A stretch of DNA of 53,367 nucleotides from a virus. The stretch lies in IMG/VR virus record IMGVR_UViG_3300003886_000006, positions 1 to 53,367 of that record; one strand, 5' to 3'. The notes under the pieces are model-generated. The model was given only the letters and a program-made list of their open reading frames with translations, did not search any database and was not told the origin of the DNA. How positions within the stretch are numbered: position 1 is the first letter of the stretch; each line of letters starts with the position of its first letter. Of the stretch, positions 34,307 through 40,826 are shown piece after piece. The position numbers and the translations under genes were made by a program.

Positions 34307-34915
34307 CTACAACAGTGGCGCTTTACACACCCACGACCCTGGCCCGTTTTTCGCCAACAGCCACGCGCCGACTGCAATGTTCGCGCGAGGATCAAAAATG
34401 CTGGCACCGTCCCATCCGGCCGCGGCACTTCGTTCCGACCAATAGCGGCTCAAGTGCTGCACGAGGCCAGATGCCCCGGACGACGCGTTGTATGCATTCG
34501 GATCGCCACCCGATTCGCATCTGATAATCGCCAACGCCCAATCGACCCGGTTCGGTGGAAAATACTGTTCGACAAGACTCCGCCACCGTTCAACGTTTGG
34601 TGGTAGCGGTGAAAGCTGCCGTGGAGGAGGTGGAGACAATGATGGCAGTGATAGTGCAGAATCCGTATGGGGATGGGAAACCCAATACGGCCCGTTCATT
34701 TCAACAAACCGTTCAACCCATCTCAACCGTTCAATTTCCGCTTCGGTTCTCATTTCAACCCGATACGTTTCAAGACCGGATCTCATTTCAACCGGCATCG
34801 GGTCGGGGAGGGTTTTAGCTTGCGCTGTGTAGCGGACGGCTGCTAACAGGATCACTGTTGCCACACCGATAACCAGAATCCAGTAGATCAATTCGATAAA
34901 CGACCAACGTTTCAA
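34307..34915 (-). CDS. Membrane-anchored lytic transglycosylase
   Basis: A 202-residue protein: one N-terminal membrane segment (about 8-30, LIYWILVIGVATVILLAAV), a Pro-rich linker near 95-105, and a C-terminal lysozyme-like domain with AIIRCESGGDPNAYN, where the Glu is the likely catalytic residue, and ASGLVQHLSRYW, NIAVGAWLLAKNG. This is the SLT/transglycosylase pattern that cuts glycan strands. It lies far from the lysis genes, at the end of the small-gene block. The TTG at 34915 was chosen because GGAGG lies five bases before it. Confidence 0.75.
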   Translation of the reverse strand: MKRWSFIELIYWILVIGVATVILLAAVRYTAQAKTLPDPMPVEMRSGLETYRVEMRTEAEIERLRWVERFVEMNGPYWVSHPHTDSALSLPSLSPPPPRQLSPLPPNVERWRSLVEQYFPPNRVDWALAIIRCESGGDPNAYNASSGASGLVQHLSRYWSERSAAAGWDGASIFDPRANIAVGAWLLAKNGPGSWVCKAPLL

Positions 34916-35007
34916 AGGAACCTCCAAAAGGAGACGATGGGGGATGGGGGGAAGTTAGTAGCGGAACAGGCTGAAACCAAGGATAAGGAAGGAGAAAGGA
35001 GGATGCG

Positions 35008-35049
35008 GTCTGATACAACCAGTCTGATACAACCAGTCTGATACGACCA
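35008..35049. repeat. 14-bp tandem repeat, three copies
   Basis: GTCTGATACAACCA occurs three times in a row (the last with one change), directly abutting the hairpin at 35048-35075. No gene is seen in the 229-base gap 34916-35144. Confidence 0.85.
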
Positions 35050-35075
35050 GCGGCCCCGAGCACGAGGGGCCGCTG
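35048..35075 (-). terminator. GC-rich hairpin, probable terminator
   Basis: CAGCGGCCCC pairs with GGGGCCGCTG around an eight-base loop, 70 bases after the last small gene (35145) and before the transglycosylase. A T-run is lacking, but stability and position fit a terminator of the small-gene operon. Confidence 0.5.
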
Positions 35076-35144
35076 ATCTGACGTGGGAGACAAGCCGCTC
35101 TATAGACGGGCCTCAACCTGACTGTAGCATCTGTAACACACTTT

Positions 35145-35441
35145 TCAAACCTCCTCCGAACGGGAATACATGGAATGTAGGGCACGGTCGGCGGCGACAG
35201 TGTGCAACCCTACCTGATCTGAAAGTGCCATCTCGTTCGTCACATAGGTCATCAGACTTCTACCCCCGTTTTCATCCATCCGTTCCACAACCATCACAAC
35301 CCGGGTAGGTACCCAACGGACCTCACCTTTAGCAACATCAGTCGCCCATTCGTCTATATGTGCAGCAGTGTCTAAAAGGATGTCGGTGACGGCTTCAAGG
35401 AAATCACCTGCGTCGCTGATGAAACCGGAAGGGATGTTCAT
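35145..35441 (-). CDS. Hypothetical protein
   Basis: A 98-residue acidic protein with a helical first half (AGDFLEAVTDILLDTAAHIDEWA) and a beta-like middle (VRWVPTRVVMVVERMD). It is the last gene of the small-gene operon. No family recognised. Confidence 0.65.
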   Translation of the reverse strand: MNIPSGFISDAGDFLEAVTDILLDTAAHIDEWATDVAKGEVRWVPTRVVMVVERMDENGGRSLMTYVTNEMALSDQVGLHTVAADRALHSMYSRSEEV

Positions 35442-35447
35442 AGTTGG

Positions 35448-35693
35448 TTAAACCTCCACGTCTGTTACATCTGTTACATCTGTTACATCTGTTACATCTG
35501 TCGTCTGACTGTCACAGTCGACAATTCCGTCACCTTCACAATCGGTACATCCTTTCCACATGTAGTAAAGCTCGTTTCCGGTCCCGTCGCATCGCCTACA
35601 CAGCATCAAAGTACTGTCATGCTGTATCACCAACACAGCTTCACGACGGTGTGCTTGGTCCATGTCTATGTTTATCGAACTACCCATCACCAT
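35448..35693 (-). CDS. DnaJ-type zinc-finger protein with Thr-Asp-Val repeat tail
   Basis: An 81-residue protein containing CRRCDGTG and, eleven residues on, CTDCEGDG: two CxxCxGxG motifs as in the DnaJ cysteine-rich domain. The C-terminus is a TDV tripeptide repeated five times, encoded by a 9-nt tandem repeat at 35459-35500. The ATG at 35693 follows the previous stop by three bases; another ATG two codons in is possible. It resembles the zinc protein at 5516-5773. Confidence 0.7.
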   Translation of the reverse strand: MVMGSSINIDMDQAHRREAVLVIQHDSTLMLCRRCDGTGNELYYMWKGCTDCEGDGIVDCDSQTTDVTDVTDVTDVTDVEV

Positions 35694-35696
35694 CAC

Positions 35697-36020
35697 CTAT
35701 CCCATCCATCCTGACCGTCTGGCAACATGTGGTTTGACTACACGCCCCGACACCCGGTCTTGGTCGATAACAACTCTGATCTGTGTGCCGCAGCCGCAGA
35801 CACATCTGAAAAGCATCTCCCTGTCCATGTCTACTGTCACCTGTTCAGATGTTGCCTGTTCGGGGTCTGACATGATACGTTCCACCCACCGGCACTGGCC
35901 GGATGCTTTAAACCCGGCTTTAAACACACAGTACCGCTCTTTGTCAGGGTCAATAATGGGATTCCCGCCGATCCGATCCCCACAGGTATGTGTCTCACAC
36001 CACCACAACTGTTCACTCAT
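35697..36020 (-). CDS. Cysteine-rich hypothetical protein
   Basis: A 107-residue protein with single Cys residues in the first half and a CVCGCGTQIRVVID segment in the second, suggesting a zinc ribbon. It lies in the small-gene operon, three bases before the next start. Function unknown. Confidence 0.65.
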   Translation of the reverse strand: MSEQLWWCETHTCGDRIGGNPIIDPDKERYCVFKAGFKASGQCRWVERIMSDPEQATSEQVTVDMDREMLFRCVCGCGTQIRVVIDQDRVSGRVVKPHVARRSGWMG

Positions 36021-36028
36021 CTTTGCCT

Positions 36029-36472
36029 CTACTCCCCTTTTCCCTTGTCAGGATATCGCACAAGCAGTTCATAGCCGGTACCGTAATACCCGCTACCATC
36101 ATCACCTGAGACTGCAAACAGGTTGATTCGTTTGTCTTCGGCTACAACGAATACACGATAAACGGTGTCGTAGGAGCCATCTTCAACCTTAACGCCCTCT
36201 TCAAATTCGACTGATGTGACAATGTTGTCACACCCGTTAAGGTCATCCAGTTGATAGTCGCCAGCAGCACAACATTCACCTCGATTTGGCACAACCTTGG
36301 CCACTGTCCCGTCGTCTAGACGTAGATGGTCGTCTGCGATCCGTTCGATTTTATGCCCGAGAAGCAGTTGGCGAATCTGCTTGTGGTCATCTTGATCGTA
36401 GCCTTTAAGGGATTCATCCAGATAGGAACTGTCCGCTGCAATCAGCTTGCTCCGTTTAGTGCCCATCATCAT
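36029..36472 (-). CDS. Hypothetical protein, DUF7448-like
   Basis: A 147-residue protein. The pattern (DGTVAKVVPNRGECCAAGDY, then NIVTSVEFEEG, then SGYYGTGYELLVRYP) resembles a conserved phage domain I know as DUF7448; the match is from memory. The two adjacent Cys and the GYYGTGY motif look functional. Its start lies inside the end of the previous gene, whose last codons GAT GAT GAT supply the ATGATG. Confidence 0.65.
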   Translation of the reverse strand: MMMGTKRSKLIAADSSYLDESLKGYDQDDHKQIRQLLLGHKIERIADDHLRLDDGTVAKVVPNRGECCAAGDYQLDDLNGCDNIVTSVEFEEGVKVEDGSYDTVYRVFVVAEDKRINLFAVSGDDGSGYYGTGYELLVRYPDKGKGE

Positions 36473-36728
36473 CTTCTGGCATAGATCCTCCCTGGCCGAT
36501 GTTGCCCCGTACCGGATAGGTGCGAATCACCCGGCCTCCTCTTGACACTGCAATCTCTAACACTATCGCGTCTTCCGGTGCGGAACAGTCAGCGTTTAAC
36601 ACCCGGACTCTGAGTATTGCCCGCCCGTCGATAGTCGCGAGACGATCCACGAAGATCATCGCCTCGGAATCTTTCGGATACCATGCCATCCCGTATTGGG
36701 TTGTGAATGTTCTTGGACGGTCACTCAT
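36456..36728 (-). CDS. Hypothetical protein
   Basis: A 90-residue beta-rich protein (ILRVRVLNADCSAPEDAIVLEIAVS). The ATG at 36728 lies in GGCAATGAGTGA at the end of the upstream gene, with GGAG just before, so it is translationally coupled. It ends PEDDDGH, whose codons hold the next start. Function unknown. Confidence 0.65.
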   Translation of the reverse strand: MSDRPRTFTTQYGMAWYPKDSEAMIFVDRLATIDGRAILRVRVLNADCSAPEDAIVLEIAVSRGGRVIRTYPVRGNIGQGGSMPEDDDGH

Positions 36729-36963
36729 TGCCGTCTCCTTCTGGAAAGCAGCCGTCATGAGGGTAAACCGCTGTTGGCTTACAGTCGTGACCCTGGTGAA
36801 CGAATCCTGAAATGTGCAAGTCACAGGAGAGCCGCCGTACTTGTGCCGCATTAATCCTGTCCGTGTGGGCACATGCAGATGAGTCGACGACCCATCCGGC
36901 GTCGTTTTCACAAGGCAGTCCATTTGCTCCACGGTAAGTCTGTGCATCACACTTCACCGTCAT
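36721..36963 (-). CDS. Zinc-ribbon-like small protein
   Basis: An 80-residue protein with spaced Cys/His: C near residue 5, PC near 16, then RLSCDLH and FVHQGHDC. The same arrangement occurs in the protein at 51423-51644 (AYRDSESGLIPC, WVVEP, RLSCNQH, FMHRGMDC), so the two are paralogues. It ends EGDGNE, encoded by the ribosome binding site and start of the next gene. Confidence 0.7.
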   Translation of the reverse strand: MTVKCDAQTYRGANGLPCENDAGWVVDSSACAHTDRINAAQVRRLSCDLHISGFVHQGHDCKPTAVYPHDGCFPEGDGNE

Positions 36964-37229
36964 CGCCCGTCTCCTGTCTCTACCCAATGCTTCGGCGGGT
37001 CTTCAACGCGGCAGGCTTGACAGTCGGCATCCAGACATCTCAGTCCCCCTTCGAAACGGTCATCATCGAAATACACCAGTTCAGCATTATGTGATGCACA
37101 CCACGGTATCGACTCCAACACAACCTTCGCACCACCGTCACACCAGTCATGCACCGTATCGCCAAAGTAGCTGTGACCGTCATGGTGATAGCCGTGTCCG
37201 CACCGGTCTCTTAATCTCCGTTCACTCAT
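36960..37229 (-). CDS. Cysteine/histidine-rich protein, paralogue of 38045-38329
   Basis: An 89-residue protein with HGYHHDGHS near the start, a PWCASH motif in the middle, a CLDADCQAC cluster, and the C-terminus RVEDPPKHWVETGDG, identical over this end to the protein at 38045-38329. A metal-binding fold is likely. The last 50 bases of coding sequence and spacer are an exact direct repeat of the paralogue's end. Confidence 0.7.
   Translation of the reverse strand: MSERRLRDRCGHGYHHDGHSYFGDTVHDWCDGGAKVVLESIPWCASHNAELVYFDDDRFEGGLRCLDADCQACRVEDPPKHWVETGDGR
36967..37016. repeat. 50-bp perfect direct repeat, copy A
   Basis: Identical to 38058-38107, same orientation, 1091 bases apart. It covers the shared 3' coding end of the two paralogous genes and the ribosome binding region of the gene that follows each. 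Confidence 0.95.
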
Positions 37230-38052
37230 CGCCGCCGTCTCCTTCCATAGCCCAGCCCAGCACGCCATCCTCGACGGGGACAGCTATTGCGAGGCCGTTG
37301 CGGTAGGCGTCGCGCAACCCGACAGTGAGTAGATCGGGCGGCGAATCGACGAAGCCTTGTAACGCCGCATATTGCACAGTCAAAGCGGCCCAAGCGGCCC
37401 GAGCGGCCCAAGCGGCCCGAGCGGCCCAAGCGTCCCAAGCGGCCCAAGCGGCCCGAGCGGCCTGAGCGGCCCAAGCGTCCTGAGCGGCCTGAGCATCCTG
37501 AGCGGCCTGAGCGGCCCAAGCGTCCTGAGCGGCCTGAGCATCCTGAGCGGCCTGATATTGTCGTGTCGACCAGGACAGCCCCCTCGCCTTCAACGCCGCT
37601 ACCAGCCCGGCCTCAACAGCCACCGCATCCCGCAACGGGCGACTCAACGCCTCCCGCCACGACAACACCGAGTCGACCATCACATCCACATGCGGACGTA
37701 ACGCTTCGTGTAGTTCACTGACGGCGGCCCGGTACTCGTCATCGGTCGCTTCACGTACCAGCATCAGCCGCGACACCCGACATTTCCCTCCGACCTCAGT
37801 CACTTTAACCTGTTGCGGCACGTCAACTTGGATGAGCCGCGACGGGTACCCGTCCGGCCACAGTCCGCCGATTCGCAATGCCTCATGTGGTGCGTAGGTG
37901 AAGTTCCACCCTTCGGCACACCGCCGATTGGATCGGTCGACTTTCACTGTTGGAAGTAGCACTTCTGGGGTGCCGTCCCAAATCGGATCGCCGCCGCGGA
38001 CTGGCGGCCGGTAGTCGCTGGTCAGTACTTTCCACCCGGTACGGTCACTCAT
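37222..38052 (-). CDS. Protein with Ala/Gln/Trp tripeptide-repeat helix (DUF7666-like N-domain)
   Basis: A 276-residue protein. Residues 1-110 form a globular domain (VLTSDYRPPVRGGDPIWDG, VDRSNRRCAEGWNF, EALRIGGLWPDGYPSRL) that resembles DUF7666 proteins of phages and actinobacteria. Residues about 168-225 are about nineteen tripeptides of the form (Q/W/R)(A/D)A, encoded by 9-nt repeats, predicted as one long alanine-rich helix. A short C-domain follows. It ends EGDGGDE, and its own start overlaps the preceding stop. Function unknown. Confidence 0.75.
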   Translation of the reverse strand: MSDRTGWKVLTSDYRPPVRGGDPIWDGTPEVLLPTVKVDRSNRRCAEGWNFTYAPHEALRIGGLWPDGYPSRLIQVDVPQQVKVTEVGGKCRVSRLMLVREATDDEYRAAVSELHEALRPHVDVMVDSVLSWREALSRPLRDAVAVEAGLVAALKARGLSWSTRQYQAAQDAQAAQDAWAAQAAQDAQAAQDAWAAQAARAAWAAWDAWAARAAWAARAAWAALTVQYAALQGFVDSPPDLLTVGLRDAYRNGLAIAVPVEDGVLGWAMEGDGGDE

Positions 38053-38329
38053 CGCCGCCGTCTCCTGTCTCTACCCAATGCTTCGGCGGGTCTTCAACGC
38101 GGCAGGCAGTTGCAGTCTCTATCCCCAATCCACAGCCATCATCTGCGGGATAGTATGTGGAGTCATGCACCACACACCATGGAACTGTATTCAACAGCAC
38201 CAGTTCGCCACCGAGGCAGGTCCAGGATATGGGGAACCCCACCGTATGGGGTTTGTAGTTTCCATGTTCGCATGGCCGATCAGGATCTCGCAATTCGCGA
38301 GATCCTGTTGCAGTTTCTGTTTCACTCAT
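38045..38329 (-). CDS. Cysteine-containing protein, paralogue of 36960-37229
   Basis: A 94-residue protein with a central VPWCVVHDS motif and the C-terminus CRVEDPPKHWVETGDGGDE shared with its paralogue. Other Cys residues near 20 and 38 may complete a metal site. The N-terminal halves of the two paralogues have diverged while the 3' ends are identical in DNA, so the copy is recent or is kept alike by recombination. Confidence 0.7.
   Translation of the reverse strand: MSETETATGSRELRDPDRPCEHGNYKPHTVGFPISWTCLGGELVLLNTVPWCVVHDSTYYPADDGCGLGIETATACRVEDPPKHWVETGDGGDE
38058..38107. repeat. 50-bp perfect direct repeat, copy B
   Basis: Exact copy of 36967-37016. Recombination between the two would remove 1091 bases (the tripeptide-repeat gene and parts of the two paralogues) and leave an in-frame hybrid gene. 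Confidence 0.95.
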
Positions 38330-38528
38330 CACCGTCGCCCCTTCCTGGAAAGCATCGTCTACACGGTTTGTAATCAGTGTGTGGCGGAACGATCACTTCA
38401 ACATGGTGGTTGAGGCAATCTGTCAACGGTCGATCGGAAAAGCTTCGGTAGATTCGGTGGGCATGACTTCCAGCCCGGGTGAACCCAACTTGGCTTCTAT
38501 CCCGACTGTACAGATCTTCACCACGCAT
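38322..38528 (-). CDS. Small basic protein
   Basis: A 68-residue basic protein ending in CRRC and a GRGDGDE tail; the tail is again encoded by the next gene's ribosome binding site and start. The ATG at 38528 overlaps the end of the upstream gene. Single Cys residues earlier could form a zinc site with CRRC. Confidence 0.6.
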   Translation of the reverse strand: MRGEDLYSRDRSQVGFTRAGSHAHRIYRSFSDRPLTDCLNHHVEVIVPPHTDYKPCRRCFPGRGDGDE

Positions 38529-38721
38529 CACTATCTCTCTCCTCGCCTTCCCATGGGAACACGAACCGGGAGTGCCTGTCGCTCCAGACAGGTGTTGGCA
38601 AGTCAAGTTCCTCGGCGAGCCTGGGAAGCTCGTCGTTAACGTCGCCCATGTTCTCACTCAGGGCGAGACCGACGAGTATGCACCTGATCTCTGTGTAGTC
38701 GATATCGACGTTATTAATCAT
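38518..38721 (-). CDS. Small acidic protein
   Basis: A 67-residue acidic protein; ATG at 38721 directly follows the stop of the upstream gene. Mostly helical with a Trp-rich end (FVFPWEGEERDSDAW). Function unknown. Confidence 0.6.
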   Translation of the reverse strand: MINNVDIDYTEIRCILVGLALSENMGDVNDELPRLAEELDLPTPVWSDRHSRFVFPWEGEERDSDAW

Positions 38722-38973
38722 TCAATCCTCTCCGTCCTCTCTCGCCAACAGCCCCGCAGCCATCGACTCCACCGTCGCCTTTATCCCCAATTCGTCAACA
38801 CTCCACACATGCCGCGTATTCACTTCCGAGTCGTTCCGTGCCGCCTCACAGCACCGGTCAAGACTGGAAGCCATCCAATCCGGTAATGCCCGATACAACG
38901 GCGGGAGTGACCGGCCACAGGTAGGGCACGGCACCGGTACAGCACATTCGGCAGTGCAATCGTCAAACATCAT
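38722..38973 (-). CDS. Zinc-finger-like small protein
   Basis: An 83-residue protein with Cys at positions 6 and 10 and a PCPTCGRSLPPLY motif near 16-28, followed by a DRCC segment; a zinc ribbon is likely. The ATG at 38973 shares its A with the TAA of the previous small gene, whose last codons hold GGAGG. Confidence 0.65.
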   Translation of the reverse strand: MMFDDCTAECAVPVPCPTCGRSLPPLYRALPDWMASSLDRCCEAARNDSEVNTRHVWSVDELGIKATVESMAAGLLAREDGED

Positions 38974-39113
38974 TACCTCCGTGTCTCATCACCCACTCCT
39001 CCTTCTACTTCCACAAACCGGGCCGGTCCAATGGGGCACCGGACGACCAGCCCGCAACAGTGTGTGTAATGCTTGCCGTCTAGCTGACCGGCCCGGTCTG
39101 CGGAAACCTTCAT
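38973..39113 (-). CDS. 46-residue protein with cysteine cluster
   Basis: A small frame beginning at the ATG at 39113 (ATGA overlap with the upstream stop) and ending in TAA at 38973-38975, which overlaps the next ATG. Its sequence has HYTHCCGLVVRCP in the middle, like one half of a zinc ribbon. The stretch also contains a 12-bp inverted repeat (ACCGGGCCGGTC at 39017 and its complement at 39086). Exact coupling at both ends supports a real gene. Confidence 0.65.
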   Translation of the reverse strand: MKVSADRAGQLDGKHYTHCCGLVVRCPIGPARFVEVEGGVGDETRR

Positions 39114-39385
39114 TCAACCGCCTCATATGTCGCCTTGAAAATCTCCGGTTTGCACGGGTAAAACTCGCCTGCGACACCTTTGATGATCCAGTCGCCAAGA
39201 TCAGCCCGCATCGTTCCTTCCAACGTATCGATCATCACAGCGACACCCGCCCGTCCGCTAGAAGCTTTCAATATCCACGCCGTCTCACCAATCCAGTCAA
39301 TCACATTCTTCCACGGAGGCTGCACTTCCATCGCTTCGATCACAACCGGCCGTTTCCGATATCTCATCGGTGTGTTCTTACCCAT
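39110..39385 (-). CDS. Conserved small phage protein (YRKRPVVIEAM family)
   Basis: A 91-residue protein with the pattern RYRKRPVVIEAMEV, then LEGTMRADLGDWIIKGVAGEFYPCKPEIF, then TYEAV. This arrangement is very widespread among phages of many hosts, though its function is not known to me. The ATG at 39385 shares a base with the previous stop (TGATG). Confidence 0.8.
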   Translation of the reverse strand: MGKNTPMRYRKRPVVIEAMEVQPPWKNVIDWIGETAWILKASSGRAGVAVMIDTLEGTMRADLGDWIIKGVAGEFYPCKPEIFKATYEAVE

Positions 39386-39741
39386 CACTGCCCCTTAAAT
39401 TTCTCTACTAGACGCTGATATTCGCCCCATTCAGGGTCGTCGGTGGGGGCGTCGCGAAGATCCGTCCAACCGTATCCCCATTTGCCGTTCCAGTCTCTCC
39501 GATATCCGTACACACGTTCCCAGTCGGATTTCCAATCCCCGATCGGGTAGCGGATAACCCAGTATCCTTCCGTGTTTGTTACGTCTATATGTTTCATGGA
39601 ATCTACAGCTTCGTCCTCGTCGAGGTAAAAACCGACAGGAGTCAAATGTCCACATTCCCCGCGCGGTTTCTCTTGAATGATGTAGACATATTCACTCTGC
39701 TGCCCCTGCTTGTCCTGTTTGCCTTGCTCTTCCCGACTCAT
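39385..39741 (-). CDS. Hypothetical protein, Trp/Tyr-rich
   Basis: A 118-residue protein with a Gln/Lys-rich N-terminus followed by a Tyr/Trp-rich folded part (YGYRRDWNGKWGYGWTDL). The ATG at 39741 overlaps the upstream stop as ATGA. Function unknown. Confidence 0.65.
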   Translation of the reverse strand: MSREEQGKQDKQGQQSEYVYIIQEKPRGECGHLTPVGFYLDEDEAVDSMKHIDVTNTEGYWVIRYPIGDWKSDWERVYGYRRDWNGKWGYGWTDLRDAPTDDPEWGEYQRLVEKFKGQ

Positions 39742-40154
39742 TGACACACCTTAACTTCCGTTTCCCCGGCCACTTCAACACTTGTCAACGTCTGCTCTGC
39801 TGACCCTTTCCCAACTGCACTCGCCCCGTCCATGTTCAACTGTAGGAACGTTCCGACTAGGCCCCACCGGAACTGCCGCCCTATCGGAATGTCGGTGAAA
39901 TTCACAACCGCCCCGTCCATCGTCCACGTCTCACCGGTCACAACCGATATCACGTCCGGGGACCAGTCCAACGTCAACGTCAGACAGACCGCTTCGACTG
40001 GTGTTGGTGGTGGTGTTTCAACGGTCTCAACGGTCTCAACGGTCGCTACTTTGGTTGACACGCCACCGTCTATCGCTACATCCCAAATCTCTGCGGTTCC
40101 GGTCTGGCCGATTGAGATAGCTACAGCCAGCATCATCATCAACAGTTTCATCAT
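39738..40154 (-). CDS. Predicted secreted protein with Val-Glu-Thr repeats
   Basis: A 138-residue protein with a clear signal peptide: two Lys/Met residues, a hydrophobic core (LLMMMLAVAISIG) and a polar region with a likely cleavage near GTAEI. After a VET tripeptide repeat and a Pro-rich linker comes a beta-rich domain of about 85 residues with only two Cys, one near its start and one at the penultimate position, probably a disulphide. An exported phage protein in an early-type operon suggests action at the cell surface. SD GGAG precedes ATG 40154. Confidence 0.7.
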   Translation of the reverse strand: MMKLLMMMLAVAISIGQTGTAEIWDVAIDGGVSTKVATVETVETVETPPPTPVEAVCLTLTLDWSPDVISVVTGETWTMDGAVVNFTDIPIGRQFRWGLVGTFLQLNMDGASAVGKGSAEQTLTSVEVAGETEVKVCQ

Positions 40155-40178
40155 GCCTTCATCTCCTGTTTCTTTCCG

Positions 40179-40418
40179 TCACTGTAAAGCTTTCGTCCGT
40201 AACAGTTCCATCCGCTGTTCCTGTTGCCCTTGTTGTTGCACTGCGACTAGCGCCAAGGTGGCGTGTATCTGCGCGGCCAGCAACAGATCGGTGTGCGGCG
40301 TGTAGGTGTATTCTTGGATGAGTCGTTGCGCCCGGAAGCGATGTTCCGCGACCTGGTCTGTGTGCGGTCCGTATACGAGTCCTTCGTTCAGAATCACGTT
40401 GTCGCTAGGTTTCATCAT
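40179..40418 (-). CDS. Small helical protein
   Basis: A 79-residue protein, the first gene after the promoter at 40464-40492. The N-terminal part is mixed; the rest is helical and Gln-rich (LALVAVQQQGQQEQR). Function unknown. Confidence 0.65.
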   Translation of the reverse strand: MMKPSDNVILNEGLVYGPHTDQVAEHRFRAQRLIQEYTYTPHTDLLLAAQIHATLALVAVQQQGQQEQRMELLRTKALQ

Positions 40419-40463
40419 CTGTTTCTGTCCCCTTTCATCCTTCGCCTTTTCCTCATCTAACCT

Positions 40464-40492
40464 AGTTTAAACCATCTGGCTTACCGAGTCAA
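40464..40492 (-). promoter_or_regulatory. Probable promoter of the small-gene operon
   Basis: Minus strand TTGACT (40487-40492), 17 bases, TAAACT (40464-40469), in the 87-base gap after whiB and about 46 bases before the first gene. Both hexamers match those of other promoter candidates in this genome. Confidence 0.7.
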
Positions 40493-40505
40493 ACGTTCTT
40501 ACCCT

Positions 40506-40826
40506 TTACCCCATCACCCCTCTACCCCTCTCCCTTTCCCTTCCTTCCCCTTCCCCTTCCATCCTCATCTTTTTAACCTGATACCGGTCCCGTCGTAACA
40601 TCCCACCCCACATCCCTCGAAGCTGGTTGGTGGTGATCGCATAGTTGAGGCAGTCGGCCCGCACTAAACACCTTCCACATATTTTCCGTGCTTGAACTGT
40701 CGATTTGCCTTGAAGTGGGAAGAAAATGTCGGTGTCCATACCGGTACATGCCGCCTCTTCACGCCACTCGTTGGCTGCACCCCAAATGTTGCGGCTGGGT
40801 GACATGTCTGTTCTTTTCACTGTCAC
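40506..40826 (-). CDS. whiB: WhiB-family transcriptional regulator
   Basis: A 106-residue protein with the four Fe-S cysteines (C near 27, then CGRC and a further Cys in CGRCLVRADC near 50-58) and the GMWGG beta-turn, followed by a basic DNA-contact tail. WhiB proteins bind the principal sigma factor and are found only in Actinobacteria and their phages, so this is the best host clue. GTG at 40826 overlaps the upstream stop, with AAGGTG before it. The C-terminus is an odd Gly/Glu/Arg-rich repeat encoded by purine-rich DNA. Confidence 0.9.
   Translation of the reverse strand: MTVKRTDMSPSRNIWGAANEWREEAACTGMDTDIFFPLQGKSTVQARKICGRCLVRADCLNYAITTNQLRGMWGGMLRRDRYQVKKMRMEGEGEGRERERGRGVMG

Noticed and set aside
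37372-37701. Plus-strand Gly-Pro-Ser repeat protein
   Set aside because: Antisense of the tripeptide repeat in the 37222-38052 gene; the collagen look comes from the repeat's base composition.
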